From contig NZ_CP171821.2 of NCBI RefSeq assembly GCF_028401415.2, forward strand, positions 1,488,001 to 1,552,000: a stretch of DNA of 64,000 bases. The letters run 5' to 3'. Position 1 is the first letter of the stretch. Each line of letters starts with the position of its first letter. Positions 18,797 through 29,559 of the stretch are shown piece by piece. The notes under the pieces are model-generated. The model worked only from the letters and a program-made list of their open reading frames with translations. It searched no databases and was not told the DNA's origin. The position numbers were made by a program, and so were the translations under genes. The DNA is from Glaciecola sp028401415 (GTDB lineage: Bacteria > Pseudomonadota > Gammaproteobacteria > Enterobacterales > Alteromonadaceae).

Positions 18797-19939
18797 ATGA
18801 AAAAGTGTTTTTTGTTTTTCTTGGTACTCACCATGAATGAAGTACAAGCAAATGAGACCTTAAGGGCTGCTATACCAAGTGCTGAGGTAATCATAAACGA
18901 TTCAGACTACTATCAACATATAGTAGGTTCTCGCCCCGGACGGAAAAATAGCTTTAGGTTGGAGCTAGAGCAAATAAATGGGCAGACGGTGGTGCATAAC
19001 TATGGTCATGGTGGCTACGGTGTAACGCTTTCGCCCGGAACTGCGATTACATCTATTCAATTAGCAAAGAATAAGCTGGTTTCTGCGCCTAAAATTGTGG
19101 TAATTGGTGCAGGTATAAACGGTGCAACCATTGCCTATATGCTTGCAAAAGAAGGTTACAAAGTCGAAATAGTCAGTAAAGACTATTATCCTAAAAATGT
19201 GTCTGGCGTAGCGGCCGCCCTCTGGAACCCATATACTCTCGAGGCTGAGAGTGAAACCCGCTCACAATTGCTTTTTCAAGTCCAAAACGATTCGCTCAAT
19301 TATTTCATTAATCTTATGCCAGATGATTCATGGGGCATCAGGCCCGTAGACGTATTCGTCCCGACCAATGACGCAGTGGTGTCTGAAATTCCTTTCTTTT
19401 TGCCTTTTGAGCAAACACCGATTAAATGGCACCGAACATTACCGATCAGTGGATTCAAAATAAGCGGATATCAAGCCTCCACATATTTTATTGATACAAG
19501 CATCTATATGCCCAAGCTCATGAAAGAACTAAACAACGCGGGTGTTTTAATTACTCAAATGGAAATACAGAGCTTGGGTGATTATACAAAAACCCTAGAA
19601 GCGGGTTCAGTTGTGTTTAATGCTACGGGATTGGGTGCAAAATGGTTGGTACCAGATACTAGCGTGGAGCCTATCCGAGGAGACTTGTGTATTTTTGACA
19701 ATCAAGATATACGCTCTGAATTAAGTAATGATTATATTCTTATGTGGGGTGAAAGACCTGATTACCTCTTTACCCGCGTATCTAATAAAAAACAAACGGG
19801 GCAATATATTTTGGGTGGCGTTTATGAATATGGCGATGCATCAACCGAGATAAAGCCCCACTTTTGTGAACGAACAATAAAGAGTTACCATGCGTTTATC
19901 GAGCAAGCGACAGGTGAGTCCGATTCTGATGAGCCCTGA
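18797..19939 (+). CDS. secreted, circularly permuted D-amino-acid-oxidase-like flavoprotein
   Basis: A 380-residue protein with a Sec signal peptide (MKKCFLFFLVLTMNEVQA). The usual DAAO/D-aspartate oxidase C-terminal signature comes first here: RPGR at residues 46 to 49 and HNYGHGG at 67 to 73. The Rossmann FAD motif VVIGAGINGA follows at about residues 101 to 110, then SGVAAALWNPY and, near the end, ILGGVYEYGD. The order is therefore reversed relative to standard DAAO. AAGGTAG precedes the ATG at 18797. It probably oxidises a D-amino acid or other amine outside the cytoplasm, releasing peroxide and ammonia; the substrate is unknown. It is cotranscribed with the MACPF gene. Confidence 0.8.
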   Translation: MKKCFLFFLVLTMNEVQANETLRAAIPSAEVIINDSDYYQHIVGSRPGRKNSFRLELEQINGQTVVHNYGHGGYGVTLSPGTAITSIQLAKNKLVSAPKIVVIGAGINGATIAYMLAKEGYKVEIVSKDYYPKNVSGVAAALWNPYTLEAESETRSQLLFQVQNDSLNYFINLMPDDSWGIRPVDVFVPTNDAVVSEIPFFLPFEQTPIKWHRTLPISGFKISGYQASTYFIDTSIYMPKLMKELNNAGVLITQMEIQSLGDYTKTLEAGSVVFNATGLGAKWLVPDTSVEPIRGDLCIFDNQDIRSELSNDYILMWGERPDYLFTRVSNKKQTGQYILGGVYEYGDASTEIKPHFCERTIKSYHAFIEQATGESDSDEP

Positions 19940-20269
19940 GTTTGGCAAGTTGACAACAATTAGGAAGAACTTGATACAGCAAAGTCATCTTTAAGCCAAT
20001 GATGCAATGCACGAATTCATTGGTAATCAAACGCTAATATATCGCAAGAAGCGTTTACACCTCCGTTTAAAAAACAGCCGCCCTTAGAATAAAAATTAGA
20101 CACTCATCTATTTACAAATCGACGATTAACTGGAATCATCTACTGAGTGATTGCATACGGAAGTACTCGCAACGGTCTTCATTTAAGGCGAGGTAAATGC
20201 CACATCTCTCGCAGCTTCAACAGGAATGCTCGCAAACGTTTACAATACTAAATCAACGGACTGTATACC
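19940..20269. other. intergenic region without a recognisable gene
   Basis: 330 bases between the oxidase and the PEP-CTERM-like gene. No gene, RNA or clear terminator was seen. At 20187-20200 a GG and a GC occur at sigma-54 spacing (AGGCGAGGTAAATGCC), a weak match that is noted only because PEP-CTERM genes are often controlled by sigma-54. Confidence 0.4.
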
Positions 20270-20938
20270 ATGAATCAATCTTCAAATTATTTAAGCCGAA
20301 TGGGGCTTTATAAACTCGCAATAGCGTTTAGTTTCATTTTTTGTGCGGCAAACTCACATGCCAGCGTTATAAACTTTTTCGCCTCAGATACTGATTTGCA
20401 TGTAGGCGACACCTTTTCTGTTTTTGTTACATATGAAGAGATTGTCCAAGAGCGGGATTCAGCTAACTTGCTTGAAAGCGCCTCTTTCTTTTTTGCTTTC
20501 GACCAAGATATTATAAGTAGCACAGGTTCCGAAATACTGCCCGAAGGAATCGGTTTCTTTGACTTAATTTCTAACCAAGAAGTGTTTGTCCCAGGCCCGC
20601 CGGATAGTGACCTTACCGTTAGAGATGTTGAACTCACATTCTCACCTACCACCACAGACGATATGCGCTTTGCGTCGCAAGTTACCAATAATGCGGACGA
20701 TTTTTTTACGATTGGTCGATTCGATTTCATTGCAACTGACGTTGGCTCTTGGACATTTTCTCTAGGTGACCCAAGCAGCTTTTTTACCACACAAGAGGTG
20801 CTTGAAACAATTAACACAACGTTTCCTAGATTTACCATCAATATAAGCGAACCAATAACGCAAGCCAATGCGCCATCATTGGTTGTATTTAGCTTGTTGT
20901 GTTTAGGGCTAATTGCTTATCGCAAAACGCCACGGTAA
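20270..20938 (+). CDS. exported protein with a PEP-CTERM-like sorting tail
   Basis: A 222-residue protein with an N-terminal signal peptide (LAIAFSFIFCAANSHA, cleavage near residue 32). A beta-rich, Thr/Ser/Asp-rich body contains a cohesin-like or all-beta pattern (DTDLHVGDTFSVFVTYEEIV). The C-terminus has a short polar stretch, one hydrophobic helix (SLVVFSLLCLGLIAY) and a basic tail RKTPR. That layout is the PEP-CTERM exosortase signal, although the Pro-Glu-Pro box itself is degenerate (NAPS). It would be processed by an exosortase and displayed or released with exopolysaccharide. No exosortase gene lies in the window. The gene faces recQ tail to tail. Confidence 0.7.
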   Translation: MNQSSNYLSRMGLYKLAIAFSFIFCAANSHASVINFFASDTDLHVGDTFSVFVTYEEIVQERDSANLLESASFFFAFDQDIISSTGSEILPEGIGFFDLISNQEVFVPGPPDSDLTVRDVELTFSPTTTDDMRFASQVTNNADDFFTIGRFDFIATDVGSWTFSLGDPSSFFTTQEVLETINTTFPRFTINISEPITQANAPSLVVFSLLCLGLIAYRKTPR

Positions 20939-20997
20939 GCATCCCTCATACGACATAATTGCTAAAAAGCTTGGGCGGATTAGTCGAAGCCCTCTGC

Positions 20998-23322
<2,325 letters not shown>

Positions 23323-23458
23323 ATTTTAGTGACGCTGTATTTAGGTATAGTATTAAACGTGCAAAACGTAAATACTACGCTTGATTTACAACGTCGTTGG
23401 TCTAAATGACTCAGATAGCATCAACTAGGATAACAATGACAAGAGGCTTTTTTGCGAT

Positions 23459-26143
23459 TTGAACCATCTCAACCATCTTGAAGTGTGCTTGAAATATATC
23501 GACTTCGCTCGTAACTGCTATCGAGAAGATTCATATTATCTTTCCCTCAGCAATATTGACAAATTAGCCTCAGAACGACGCATATTGCTCAAGGATGAAG
23601 AACTTCTTGCCAGCGGCGAATTGCAGCAACGAATTGTTGTCAGCCCCCATATAGACAATATGCGAGAGCAAGTCGATATCTATCGTAAAGAGCGCATGCT
23701 GATTTATGGTTGTTTAATGGTTAAAGGTCAATTGACGGACCAGCCTGGCCTTACAAAAACGAGGAATATTCATTCCCCCATTTTTTACTTTCCTGCACAG
23801 ATAATGGATGGCGATGATCTTTATTTCAGTATTGATACGCACGATTTACGACTCAATTCAGTTTTATTGAGGCAGTTGTTGAGGCCAGACGTAGACGCGT
23901 CTATTATCGAAGCCTTTCCATCTGTGACTTGGCCTGTTTCGCAAGGAATTATCAGCAAAATAGATGACTGGTTGAGTGCTAATACGCTTGTCTCAAGAAC
24001 AGAGGAGTTAGTGCGCTGGCCAAGTTTTCGAGAATGTGAAAATCACACTAATGATAAAACGCTAGCTATCAGTACTGCTTCTTGTTTAGTGCTTGCCGAC
24101 CGCACAAAAGGCTCACGAGGTATTCTTCATGAGCTTAAGTCTTTATTGGATAGTCAGGCGCTATCTAGACCAATTCAGAGTTTGTTTACCGACAAAGCCC
24201 CTGATACAAGAGCCTCGATTTCTCGACCTGAATTGCTTCCTTCCATTTTAAGCACTGCACAAACATCAGCACTTTTTAACGCGGCTAACCATACCCTCAG
24301 CCTGATATCTGGTCCTCCCGGCACTGGGAAAAGCTATACGATAGCAGCAATTGCCATTGATAGAATGTTGCAAGGCGAATCCGTCATTATTGTTACTAAA
24401 TCGGCGCAAGCGACGGACGTTATTGGACATTTGCTGAAAAGCGAATTTGGACTGGATACGGGTTATGTATGCGCCAATGAACAAGGCTTTATTAAGTCGC
24501 TTAAATCGTATCTATCCGCACTGTTGAATGAGGGAGTCAACACTCACGATAAGGTTTCTGATCTTCAAAACAACTTAATGCGCTCCCATATGAACTTAAG
24601 ATCCTTTCAAAAGCAATATAGAAAATTGCTTTGGTCTCTCAAACACTCGCACGACTCAAACCCTTGGTATAAAAAATGTATCGCATCTGCGTATCTAAAA
24701 TTTTATGGTTTGCTGAAACTATGGGACATAAAAGATGATATTAAAACGACGCAAAAAAATCTCGAACAGCAGTCCGCCAAATATATCAACGCATTTCGTA
24801 CTAACACTTTACAGCAGGTGTTAGTTGATTATCGAAAAGCATTGGTTCAATTTCAAAGTGGATTGAGAGCACGCAATTCAAAAACCGCTGATGAACGCTT
24901 CGCCGCAACGGATTTTGACAAGGTATTAAAAGCATTCCCAATATGGCTATTGAGCACCGATGAATTAAACCGTGTTTTGCCCTTTTCGCATGAACTCTTT
25001 GACTTAGTGATTATGGATGAGGCAACCCAGTGCGATATGGCTAGTGGACTACCCGCTCTGCAGCGCGCTAAGCGAGCGTGCATTGTGGGAGATGGTAAAC
25101 AGCTGCGGCACCTTTCGTTTTTGTCAAAAAACAAACAGGAATTGATAAGAAGGAAAAGTTTTGGTGACTTCGCTTCACAAAATACAATGAGTTATCGAGA
25201 CCAGTCATTGCTGGATATTGTGTCAGACGCAATATCAACACAAAGCGCAGTGTGTATGTTGGATGAACATTTTAGGAGCAAGCCAGAGCTCATCTCATTC
25301 AGCAACTCCCAGTTCTACGATTCAAAGCTAATTGTGATGCAGGCACGCCCAAATGTTTCGGACACAATGGCTTTGCATCTTGTAAAGCTACCGGGCAAGC
25401 GTTCAAGCACTGGGAAAAACAAAATTGAAAAAGATGCGGTCATTACAGAGATTGAGCGTGTTATACAGAAGTCTGCTACATTGGCGACTAAACCCAGTAT
25501 TGGGGTTATGTCACCATATAGAGAACAAGCTCAATACATAGAAAACGCGATTAATCGCCACTTTACACCTCAACAAGTTCTCGATTTCAGAATGAAAATC
25601 TCAACACCATTCGGGTTTCAGGGTGAAGAGCGAGACATAGTATTTATCTCTTTTTGCATTGATAACGTGTCATCAAGAGCAGCGACGTACCTAAATAAAG
25701 AAGATATGTTCAATGTGCTAGTCACTCGCTCAAAACAAGCGCAAAAAGTATTCTATTCGATAGACTATGAAAGCTTAAAGCCAGACAACTTGTTGCATCA
25801 ATACTTGAGCTTTGAGCACAAGACTACTCAGGTAAACGCATATATTGATGAAGCCTGTGAATTTGCGGGTGAAGTAAAGTTATTTTTAGAAGAAAACGGC
25901 GCAACTGTATGGATTGATAACGCCATTTTAGGACAGCAGGTAGACATCATTTGTTCATACAGTGAAAAGGTCGTCGCTATTGATTTAATTGGTTTCCCAG
26001 GAAAGTTTGAGGCTTACTCCTGTTTTTCTACCTATGGTATTTTTAATCGCGCAGGCGTGGCTATTATTCCTTTGCCTTACATCGCTTGGCGCAAACAACA
26101 GGACATTTGCAAAGAAAAACTAATGTGCTTTTTGAAGGCGTAA
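23459..26143 (+). CDS. superfamily 1 DNA/RNA helicase (NAM7/Dna2-like) with possible nuclease-like tail
   Basis: An 894-residue protein. After a 270-residue N-terminal region come Walker A SGPPGTGKSYT (about residue 285), a helical insert of about 200 residues, Walker B VIMDEATQCD, GDGKQLRHLSF, MSPYREQA and GFQGEERDIVFISF (motif V/VI region). The last 100 residues (VDIICSYSEKVVAIDLIG) look like a degenerate restriction-endonuclease-fold domain of the sort attached to some SF1 helicases. No ATG lies near the start; a TTG at 23459 is the first candidate. An ATG at 23436 behind TAGGATAAC would read into this frame only if the T6 run at 23449 had one more T. Role unknown; repair or defence is possible. 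Confidence 0.8.
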   Translation: MNHLNHLEVCLKYIDFARNCYREDSYYLSLSNIDKLASERRILLKDEELLASGELQQRIVVSPHIDNMREQVDIYRKERMLIYGCLMVKGQLTDQPGLTKTRNIHSPIFYFPAQIMDGDDLYFSIDTHDLRLNSVLLRQLLRPDVDASIIEAFPSVTWPVSQGIISKIDDWLSANTLVSRTEELVRWPSFRECENHTNDKTLAISTASCLVLADRTKGSRGILHELKSLLDSQALSRPIQSLFTDKAPDTRASISRPELLPSILSTAQTSALFNAANHTLSLISGPPGTGKSYTIAAIAIDRMLQGESVIIVTKSAQATDVIGHLLKSEFGLDTGYVCANEQGFIKSLKSYLSALLNEGVNTHDKVSDLQNNLMRSHMNLRSFQKQYRKLLWSLKHSHDSNPWYKKCIASAYLKFYGLLKLWDIKDDIKTTQKNLEQQSAKYINAFRTNTLQQVLVDYRKALVQFQSGLRARNSKTADERFAATDFDKVLKAFPIWLLSTDELNRVLPFSHELFDLVIMDEATQCDMASGLPALQRAKRACIVGDGKQLRHLSFLSKNKQELIRRKSFGDFASQNTMSYRDQSLLDIVSDAISTQSAVCMLDEHFRSKPELISFSNSQFYDSKLIVMQARPNVSDTMALHLVKLPGKRSSTGKNKIEKDAVITEIERVIQKSATLATKPSIGVMSPYREQAQYIENAINRHFTPQQVLDFRMKISTPFGFQGEERDIVFISFCIDNVSSRAATYLNKEDMFNVLVTRSKQAQKVFYSIDYESLKPDNLLHQYLSFEHKTTQVNAYIDEACEFAGEVKLFLEENGATVWIDNAILGQQVDIICSYSEKVVAIDLIGFPGKFEAYSCFSTYGIFNRAGVAIIPLPYIAWRKQQDICKEKLMCFLKA

Positions 26144-26198
26144 GGAGCTGTCGCTACGCTTTATCTGCTAGATACCTAATCGTGCCTTTATCAGCGCT

Positions 26199-26723
26199 TC
26201 ACTCACTACTCAACAAAAAGCTCAAAATATCCTCAGCTGTAACAACACTGCTTAACTCATCCTGATCAGTTACAAACAATCGATGGATATTGTGTGCTTT
26301 GATAAGTGTCACAGCTTCAAGTAAAGATGCGCTGACGTCCAGGGCATGCACCCGTGGTGTCATAATCGCGTGCACACAGCAGTACTCTGAGGCGCGGTCT
26401 CGAATCTGATCAACCATCGCTTGTCGATTGTCTGTGAACGGTCCAATGTATTTATCGATAATGTCTTGCACCGCCTCAAAATCTAAGGACTTACTTTCAA
26501 AACAAATCACATCTGACTTGGTCACAACACCCACTAACTCATTATCGGCAGAGACTACCGGCGCGCCAGATATTTCGCCGTCGTAGAAAAACTTTGATAG
26601 GGTTTTAATTGACCAACCTTCATACGCGGTAATGACTTCTTTTGTTGCAATATCGGCTAAAATTGCGTTACTTAACACATCAACCACACGATTTTTTTCC
26701 GTACACGTATTTTCCTTAATCAT
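26199..26723 (-). CDS. tandem CBS-domain protein
   Basis: A 174-residue soluble protein made of two CBS domains (about residues 20 to 75 and 115 to 172): GAPVVSADNELVGVVTKSDVI, then DQDELSSVVTAEDILSFL. CBS pairs bind adenosyl nucleotides and act as energy or redox-state sensors. Between the domains is a helical linker with two adjacent Cys (YCCVHAIMTPR). AAGGTGATGCA precedes the ATG. It is the third gene of the narK1 unit (narK1, Cys-tail protein, this gene), so it may sense energy status for nitrate respiration; this is inference. Confidence 0.85.
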   Translation of the reverse strand: MIKENTCTEKNRVVDVLSNAILADIATKEVITAYEGWSIKTLSKFFYDGEISGAPVVSADNELVGVVTKSDVICFESKSLDFEAVQDIIDKYIGPFTDNRQAMVDQIRDRASEYCCVHAIMTPRVHALDVSASLLEAVTLIKAHNIHRLFVTDQDELSSVVTAEDILSFLLSSE

Positions 26724-26786
26724 TGCATCACCTTTTTTGTTGTATCCCTTTTCAAGGACGCGTTTTTTGTTACCTTTTAGTCTCGC

Positions 26787-27125
26787 TTATAAACAGCCGC
26801 CGCAGCTTCCACAGCGCCAATCTTGTTTACTTACCGCTTCGTAAAACCACGATATATGCTTTTCATCGATTGGGATTTGATGCTGATCAAACACATCAAA
26901 CAACCAATCTGATTTTGCCTCTATCCACTGCTCTAGAGGGAGGCCTTCCGCGCAGTCTTCGTCATCTGGAAACAACCAACTGAAGATCCCGTAAGTATCC
27001 ATGTGCATCTCTTTCGCGTTTGAAGGTAAACAAAGCGGAAGCGAGTGATAGCTAATTTCCCAATGGCCTAAACAAAGGGTATGACCCTTTGCGGTCCAAT
27101 TGGCTGAAAACGGATTTGTAGACAT
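26787..27125 (-). CDS. small protein with C-terminal CGSCGGC tail, unknown function
   Basis: A 112-residue protein that I do not recognise. The start is the ATG at 27125 behind GAGGCT; an earlier in-frame start would add six residues. It is rich in Trp, His and acidic residues and ends RCGSCGGCL, a C-x2-C-x2-C tail suited to bind a metal or iron-sulphur cluster. It has no signal peptide or membrane helix. It lies 75 bases after narK1 and 63 before the CBS gene, under the same FNR/NarL-type promoter, so a role in anaerobic nitrate metabolism is likely by association. Confidence 0.65.
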   Translation of the reverse strand: MSTNPFSANWTAKGHTLCLGHWEISYHSLPLCLPSNAKEMHMDTYGIFSWLFPDDEDCAEGLPLEQWIEAKSDWLFDVFDQHQIPIDEKHISWFYEAVSKQDWRCGSCGGCL

Positions 27126-27200
27126 AGCCTCGTCTTTTTGCAAAGTGTATGTTTCGCGCTAGCCTCAATGTTGAACTAGCGAACAATTAACGACGCAGCC

Positions 27201-28667
27201 TTAACTGACATCAATCATATGAACACTTCCATCTTCAGCCACTTCTGCAATTTTGCCGCGAGGCTCATCCATAAATATCAGTGTAAACAAACCCACTAGC
27301 GCAGTTGCAGCGATGACGTAAAAGAAGGTGCTGTAGTCAACAAAAGAAAGAACGGTTAGGAACGTGACGGCACCCACATTACCAAACGCGCCAGTCATAC
27401 CGGCGATTTGACCGGTCATTCTGCGTTTAATCAGCGGCACAACGGCAAACACCGCACCTTCTCCAGATTGAACGAAGAAAGAACATCCCATTACAATAGC
27501 AACTGCTAACCATAGAGGCCATTGACCGTCGACCATGCCCATGAGGAAGTAACCGATTGCTAGGCCTGCGGTGAGGATCATAAGCGTAGATTTACGACCA
27601 AACTTATCAGAAATCCATCCGCCAGCGGGACGAGACATTAAGTTCATGAAAGCATAAGCACCTGCCAACAGGCCTGCAAGTACTGGGTCTAAATTGAAGG
27701 TTTCCGCAAAGAACAATGGCAACATTGAAACAACCGCAAGCTCGGAACCAAAGTTAGTGAAATACAAAATATCCAGAACCGCTACCTGTTTAAAGTTGTA
27801 ACGATGAAGCTCTGGCACTTCTTTGCTGAAAATTTCCTTGTTCACTTGATACACTTTATAAACTTCAAGCACATAGAGTAGCCCTAAACCCACATAGACT
27901 GATGTCACCGCGGTGCTGCTTAGCATATCGACGCCGGCTGGAGAAAGTTTCCAAGCGAGTAAGGCTATAGCGGCGTACATCGGAAGTTTCATGATGAGTA
28001 ACAGATAGAAATCGCGCACAGAGGTGACTTCCATTGCGCCTAAATTTTTAGGCTTGAAGTAGGTGGAACCTTTAGGTGTATTTGTCACATTTGCGTAGTA
28101 GATAAAGGCGAATACCAAGCTAATAACACCGGTGATACCAATGGCATAACGCCATCCATCTTCACCGCCAAAAAGCACAGCTATCGTAGGAAGCGTAAAG
28201 GCTGCAGCGGCGGAACCAAAGTTACCCCAGCCGCCATAAATACCTTCAGCGGTACCCAACTCACTGTGCGGGAACCATTCTGACACCATGCGAATACCCA
28301 CAACAAAGCCAGCGCCAATAAAGCCTAAGAGAAATCGAGCAATAGCCGCCTGCAAAAAGCTATCTGCAAAAGCAAACATAAAACAAGGGATTGAACATAT
28401 CGCAAGCAGTGCAGAATACACTAGCCTTGGACCATATTTATCGGTAAGCATCCCGATTATCACGCGGGCGGGAATGGTAAGCGCTACGTTAAGGATAAGA
28501 AGTGTCTTGATTTGATCGTTAGTTAAACCAAGCGTTTCTTTTACCGCCAAAAGTAGCGGTGCAAAGTTAAACCATACCAAAAAACTAATGAAAAACGCCA
28601 TCCAAGATAGATGGAGAATTTTCATCTTCCCGCTGAATCTGAAAATGTTAAAGGTGTCACTGGTCAT
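27201..28667 (-). CDS. narK: nitrate/nitrite transporter, NarK1-type MFS
   Basis: A 488-residue, twelve-helix major facilitator of the nitrate/nitrite porter family. The family signatures are visible: a GIRMVSEWFPHSELGTAEG segment then GGWGNFGSAAAAF in helix 5, and GAFGNVGAV in helix 11. It is shorter and less like E. coli NarK than the protein at 40351-41964, which suggests the proton-symport NarK1 group. The start is the ATG at 28667 behind GGAGACACTC; an upstream GTG (28679) has no ribosome site. It is the first gene of a unit with the Cys-tail and CBS genes, and FNR and NarL boxes lie upstream. Confidence 0.9.
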   Translation of the reverse strand: MTSDTFNIFRFSGKMKILHLSWMAFFISFLVWFNFAPLLLAVKETLGLTNDQIKTLLILNVALTIPARVIIGMLTDKYGPRLVYSALLAICSIPCFMFAFADSFLQAAIARFLLGFIGAGFVVGIRMVSEWFPHSELGTAEGIYGGWGNFGSAAAAFTLPTIAVLFGGEDGWRYAIGITGVISLVFAFIYYANVTNTPKGSTYFKPKNLGAMEVTSVRDFYLLLIMKLPMYAAIALLAWKLSPAGVDMLSSTAVTSVYVGLGLLYVLEVYKVYQVNKEIFSKEVPELHRYNFKQVAVLDILYFTNFGSELAVVSMLPLFFAETFNLDPVLAGLLAGAYAFMNLMSRPAGGWISDKFGRKSTLMILTAGLAIGYFLMGMVDGQWPLWLAVAIVMGCSFFVQSGEGAVFAVVPLIKRRMTGQIAGMTGAFGNVGAVTFLTVLSFVDYSTFFYVIAATALVGLFTLIFMDEPRGKIAEVAEDGSVHMIDVS

Positions 28668-28701
28668 GAGTGTCTCCACGAAAGTTATTTTCTATCGACC
28701 A

Positions 28702-28742
28702 ATTATCTACTCATCTTGGCGCTTTAGATTGACCTAGATCAA
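28702..28742 (-). promoter_or_regulatory. FNR-dependent promoter of the narK1 unit
   Basis: TTGACCTAGATCAA (28729-28742) matches the FNR consensus TTGAT-N4-ATCAA at nine of ten bases. On the minus strand a GATAAT -10 element lies at 28707-28702. With a start near 28695 the box is centred at about -41, the class II activator position. The ATG is 28 bases further on. Confidence 0.8.
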
Positions 28743-28778
28743 TACGCGTATCGCACTAATCACAATGCTCTGGGGAGT

Positions 28779-28794
28779 TACCTATTAGTAGGTA
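28779..28794. promoter_or_regulatory. NarL 7-2-7 site upstream of narK1
   Basis: TACCTATTAGTAGGTA is an inverted pair of NarL heptamers (consensus TACYYMT) spaced by two bases, with a single mismatch. It lies about 51 bases upstream of the FNR box centre, near -91, much as in the E. coli narK promoter. Confidence 0.72.
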
Positions 28795-29000
28795 GTGCTT
28801 GATGACGGGTGATTTTGAGCTTGTAGAAGCGAACCAGTGGCTTAGATTGATTTCAGTGCTGTTTTTGCGCCGCTTTACCAATACATGACTATCATTATTT
28901 TTTACTTGTGTGTCGTAACACTTCGTTTTAATAATAATGTAGTCAATCTCAGCAAGGGCTGTGATAATTAGTTCATACCCCAAACCTAGGACCATTCCTT

Positions 29001-29381
29001 ATGTTTAGCCACATCATGTTAGGTGCAAACGATATTCCCCAAGCGAAACAATTTTACGACGCCATTCTTGGTGTATTAGGACACAAACCAGGCGTGATTG
29101 ACGCCAAAGGACGATGCTTTTACTTTACTGATTCAGGCGTGCTTGGTTTAAGCATTCCTCTTGACGGCCAGCCCGCCTCTCACGGCAATGGCTCCACCTT
29201 TGGATTTTTAGCTGCATCACCTGATTTAGCCGATGCGTGGCACAAAGCAGGTTTGGCCAACGGTGGTGTTGCGTGTGAGGATCCTCCAGGTGAGCGTGAA
29301 GGGCCTAACGGCACACTATACTTGGCTTATTTGCGCGACCCTAGCGGTAATAAAATTTGCGCATTGCATCGCGTGAAGTAA
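29001..29381 (+). CDS. VOC (glyoxalase/bleomycin-resistance) family protein
   Basis: A 126-residue single-domain vicinal oxygen chelate protein. It opens with MFSHIMLGANDIPQAKQFYD, where the His is the usual first metal ligand, and ends LAYLRDPSGNKICALHR, the family's closing strand. These are dimeric metalloenzymes or binding proteins; this short form is common near glutathione or stress genes, and the substrate cannot be read. It is monocistronic and divergent from narK1, sharing the FNR/NarL region, though its start lies more than 200 bases away from those boxes. Confidence 0.85.
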   Translation: MFSHIMLGANDIPQAKQFYDAILGVLGHKPGVIDAKGRCFYFTDSGVLGLSIPLDGQPASHGNGSTFGFLAASPDLADAWHKAGLANGGVACEDPPGEREGPNGTLYLAYLRDPSGNKICALHRVK

Positions 29382-29494
29382 GCAGAGTATTAAACTTCCC
29401 ATCATTGCTCTGTAGTAGTGGGGTAGGTGTCAGAAAAACTTACAAGCCTACGCGATACCTTTATTTTTTTATTATTTTACAATGGCTTATGCTG

Positions 29495-29509
29495 GGTTTA
29501 ATTATTGCA
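29495..29509 (+). promoter_or_regulatory. possible sigma-54 promoter before the second PEP-CTERM-like gene
   Basis: GGTTTAATTATTGCA has GG (29495-29496) and GC (29507-29508) at the required 12-base phase and a good TTGCA -12 element, but the -24 element lacks CA after GG. PEP-CTERM genes are often expressed from sigma-54 promoters with the PrsK/PrsR system, which makes this worth noting. Confidence 0.3.
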
Positions 29510-29559
29510 TGGACTGCTTCAATCTGTAAAAACAAAACGTCGTAACTAAAGGAATAACC

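Noticed and set aside
28756..28995. Open frame of 79 codons on the minus strand between narK1 and the VOC gene
   Set aside because: It covers the NarL site, has no ribosome site and its translation shows no family resemblance; the region is better explained as promoter DNA.
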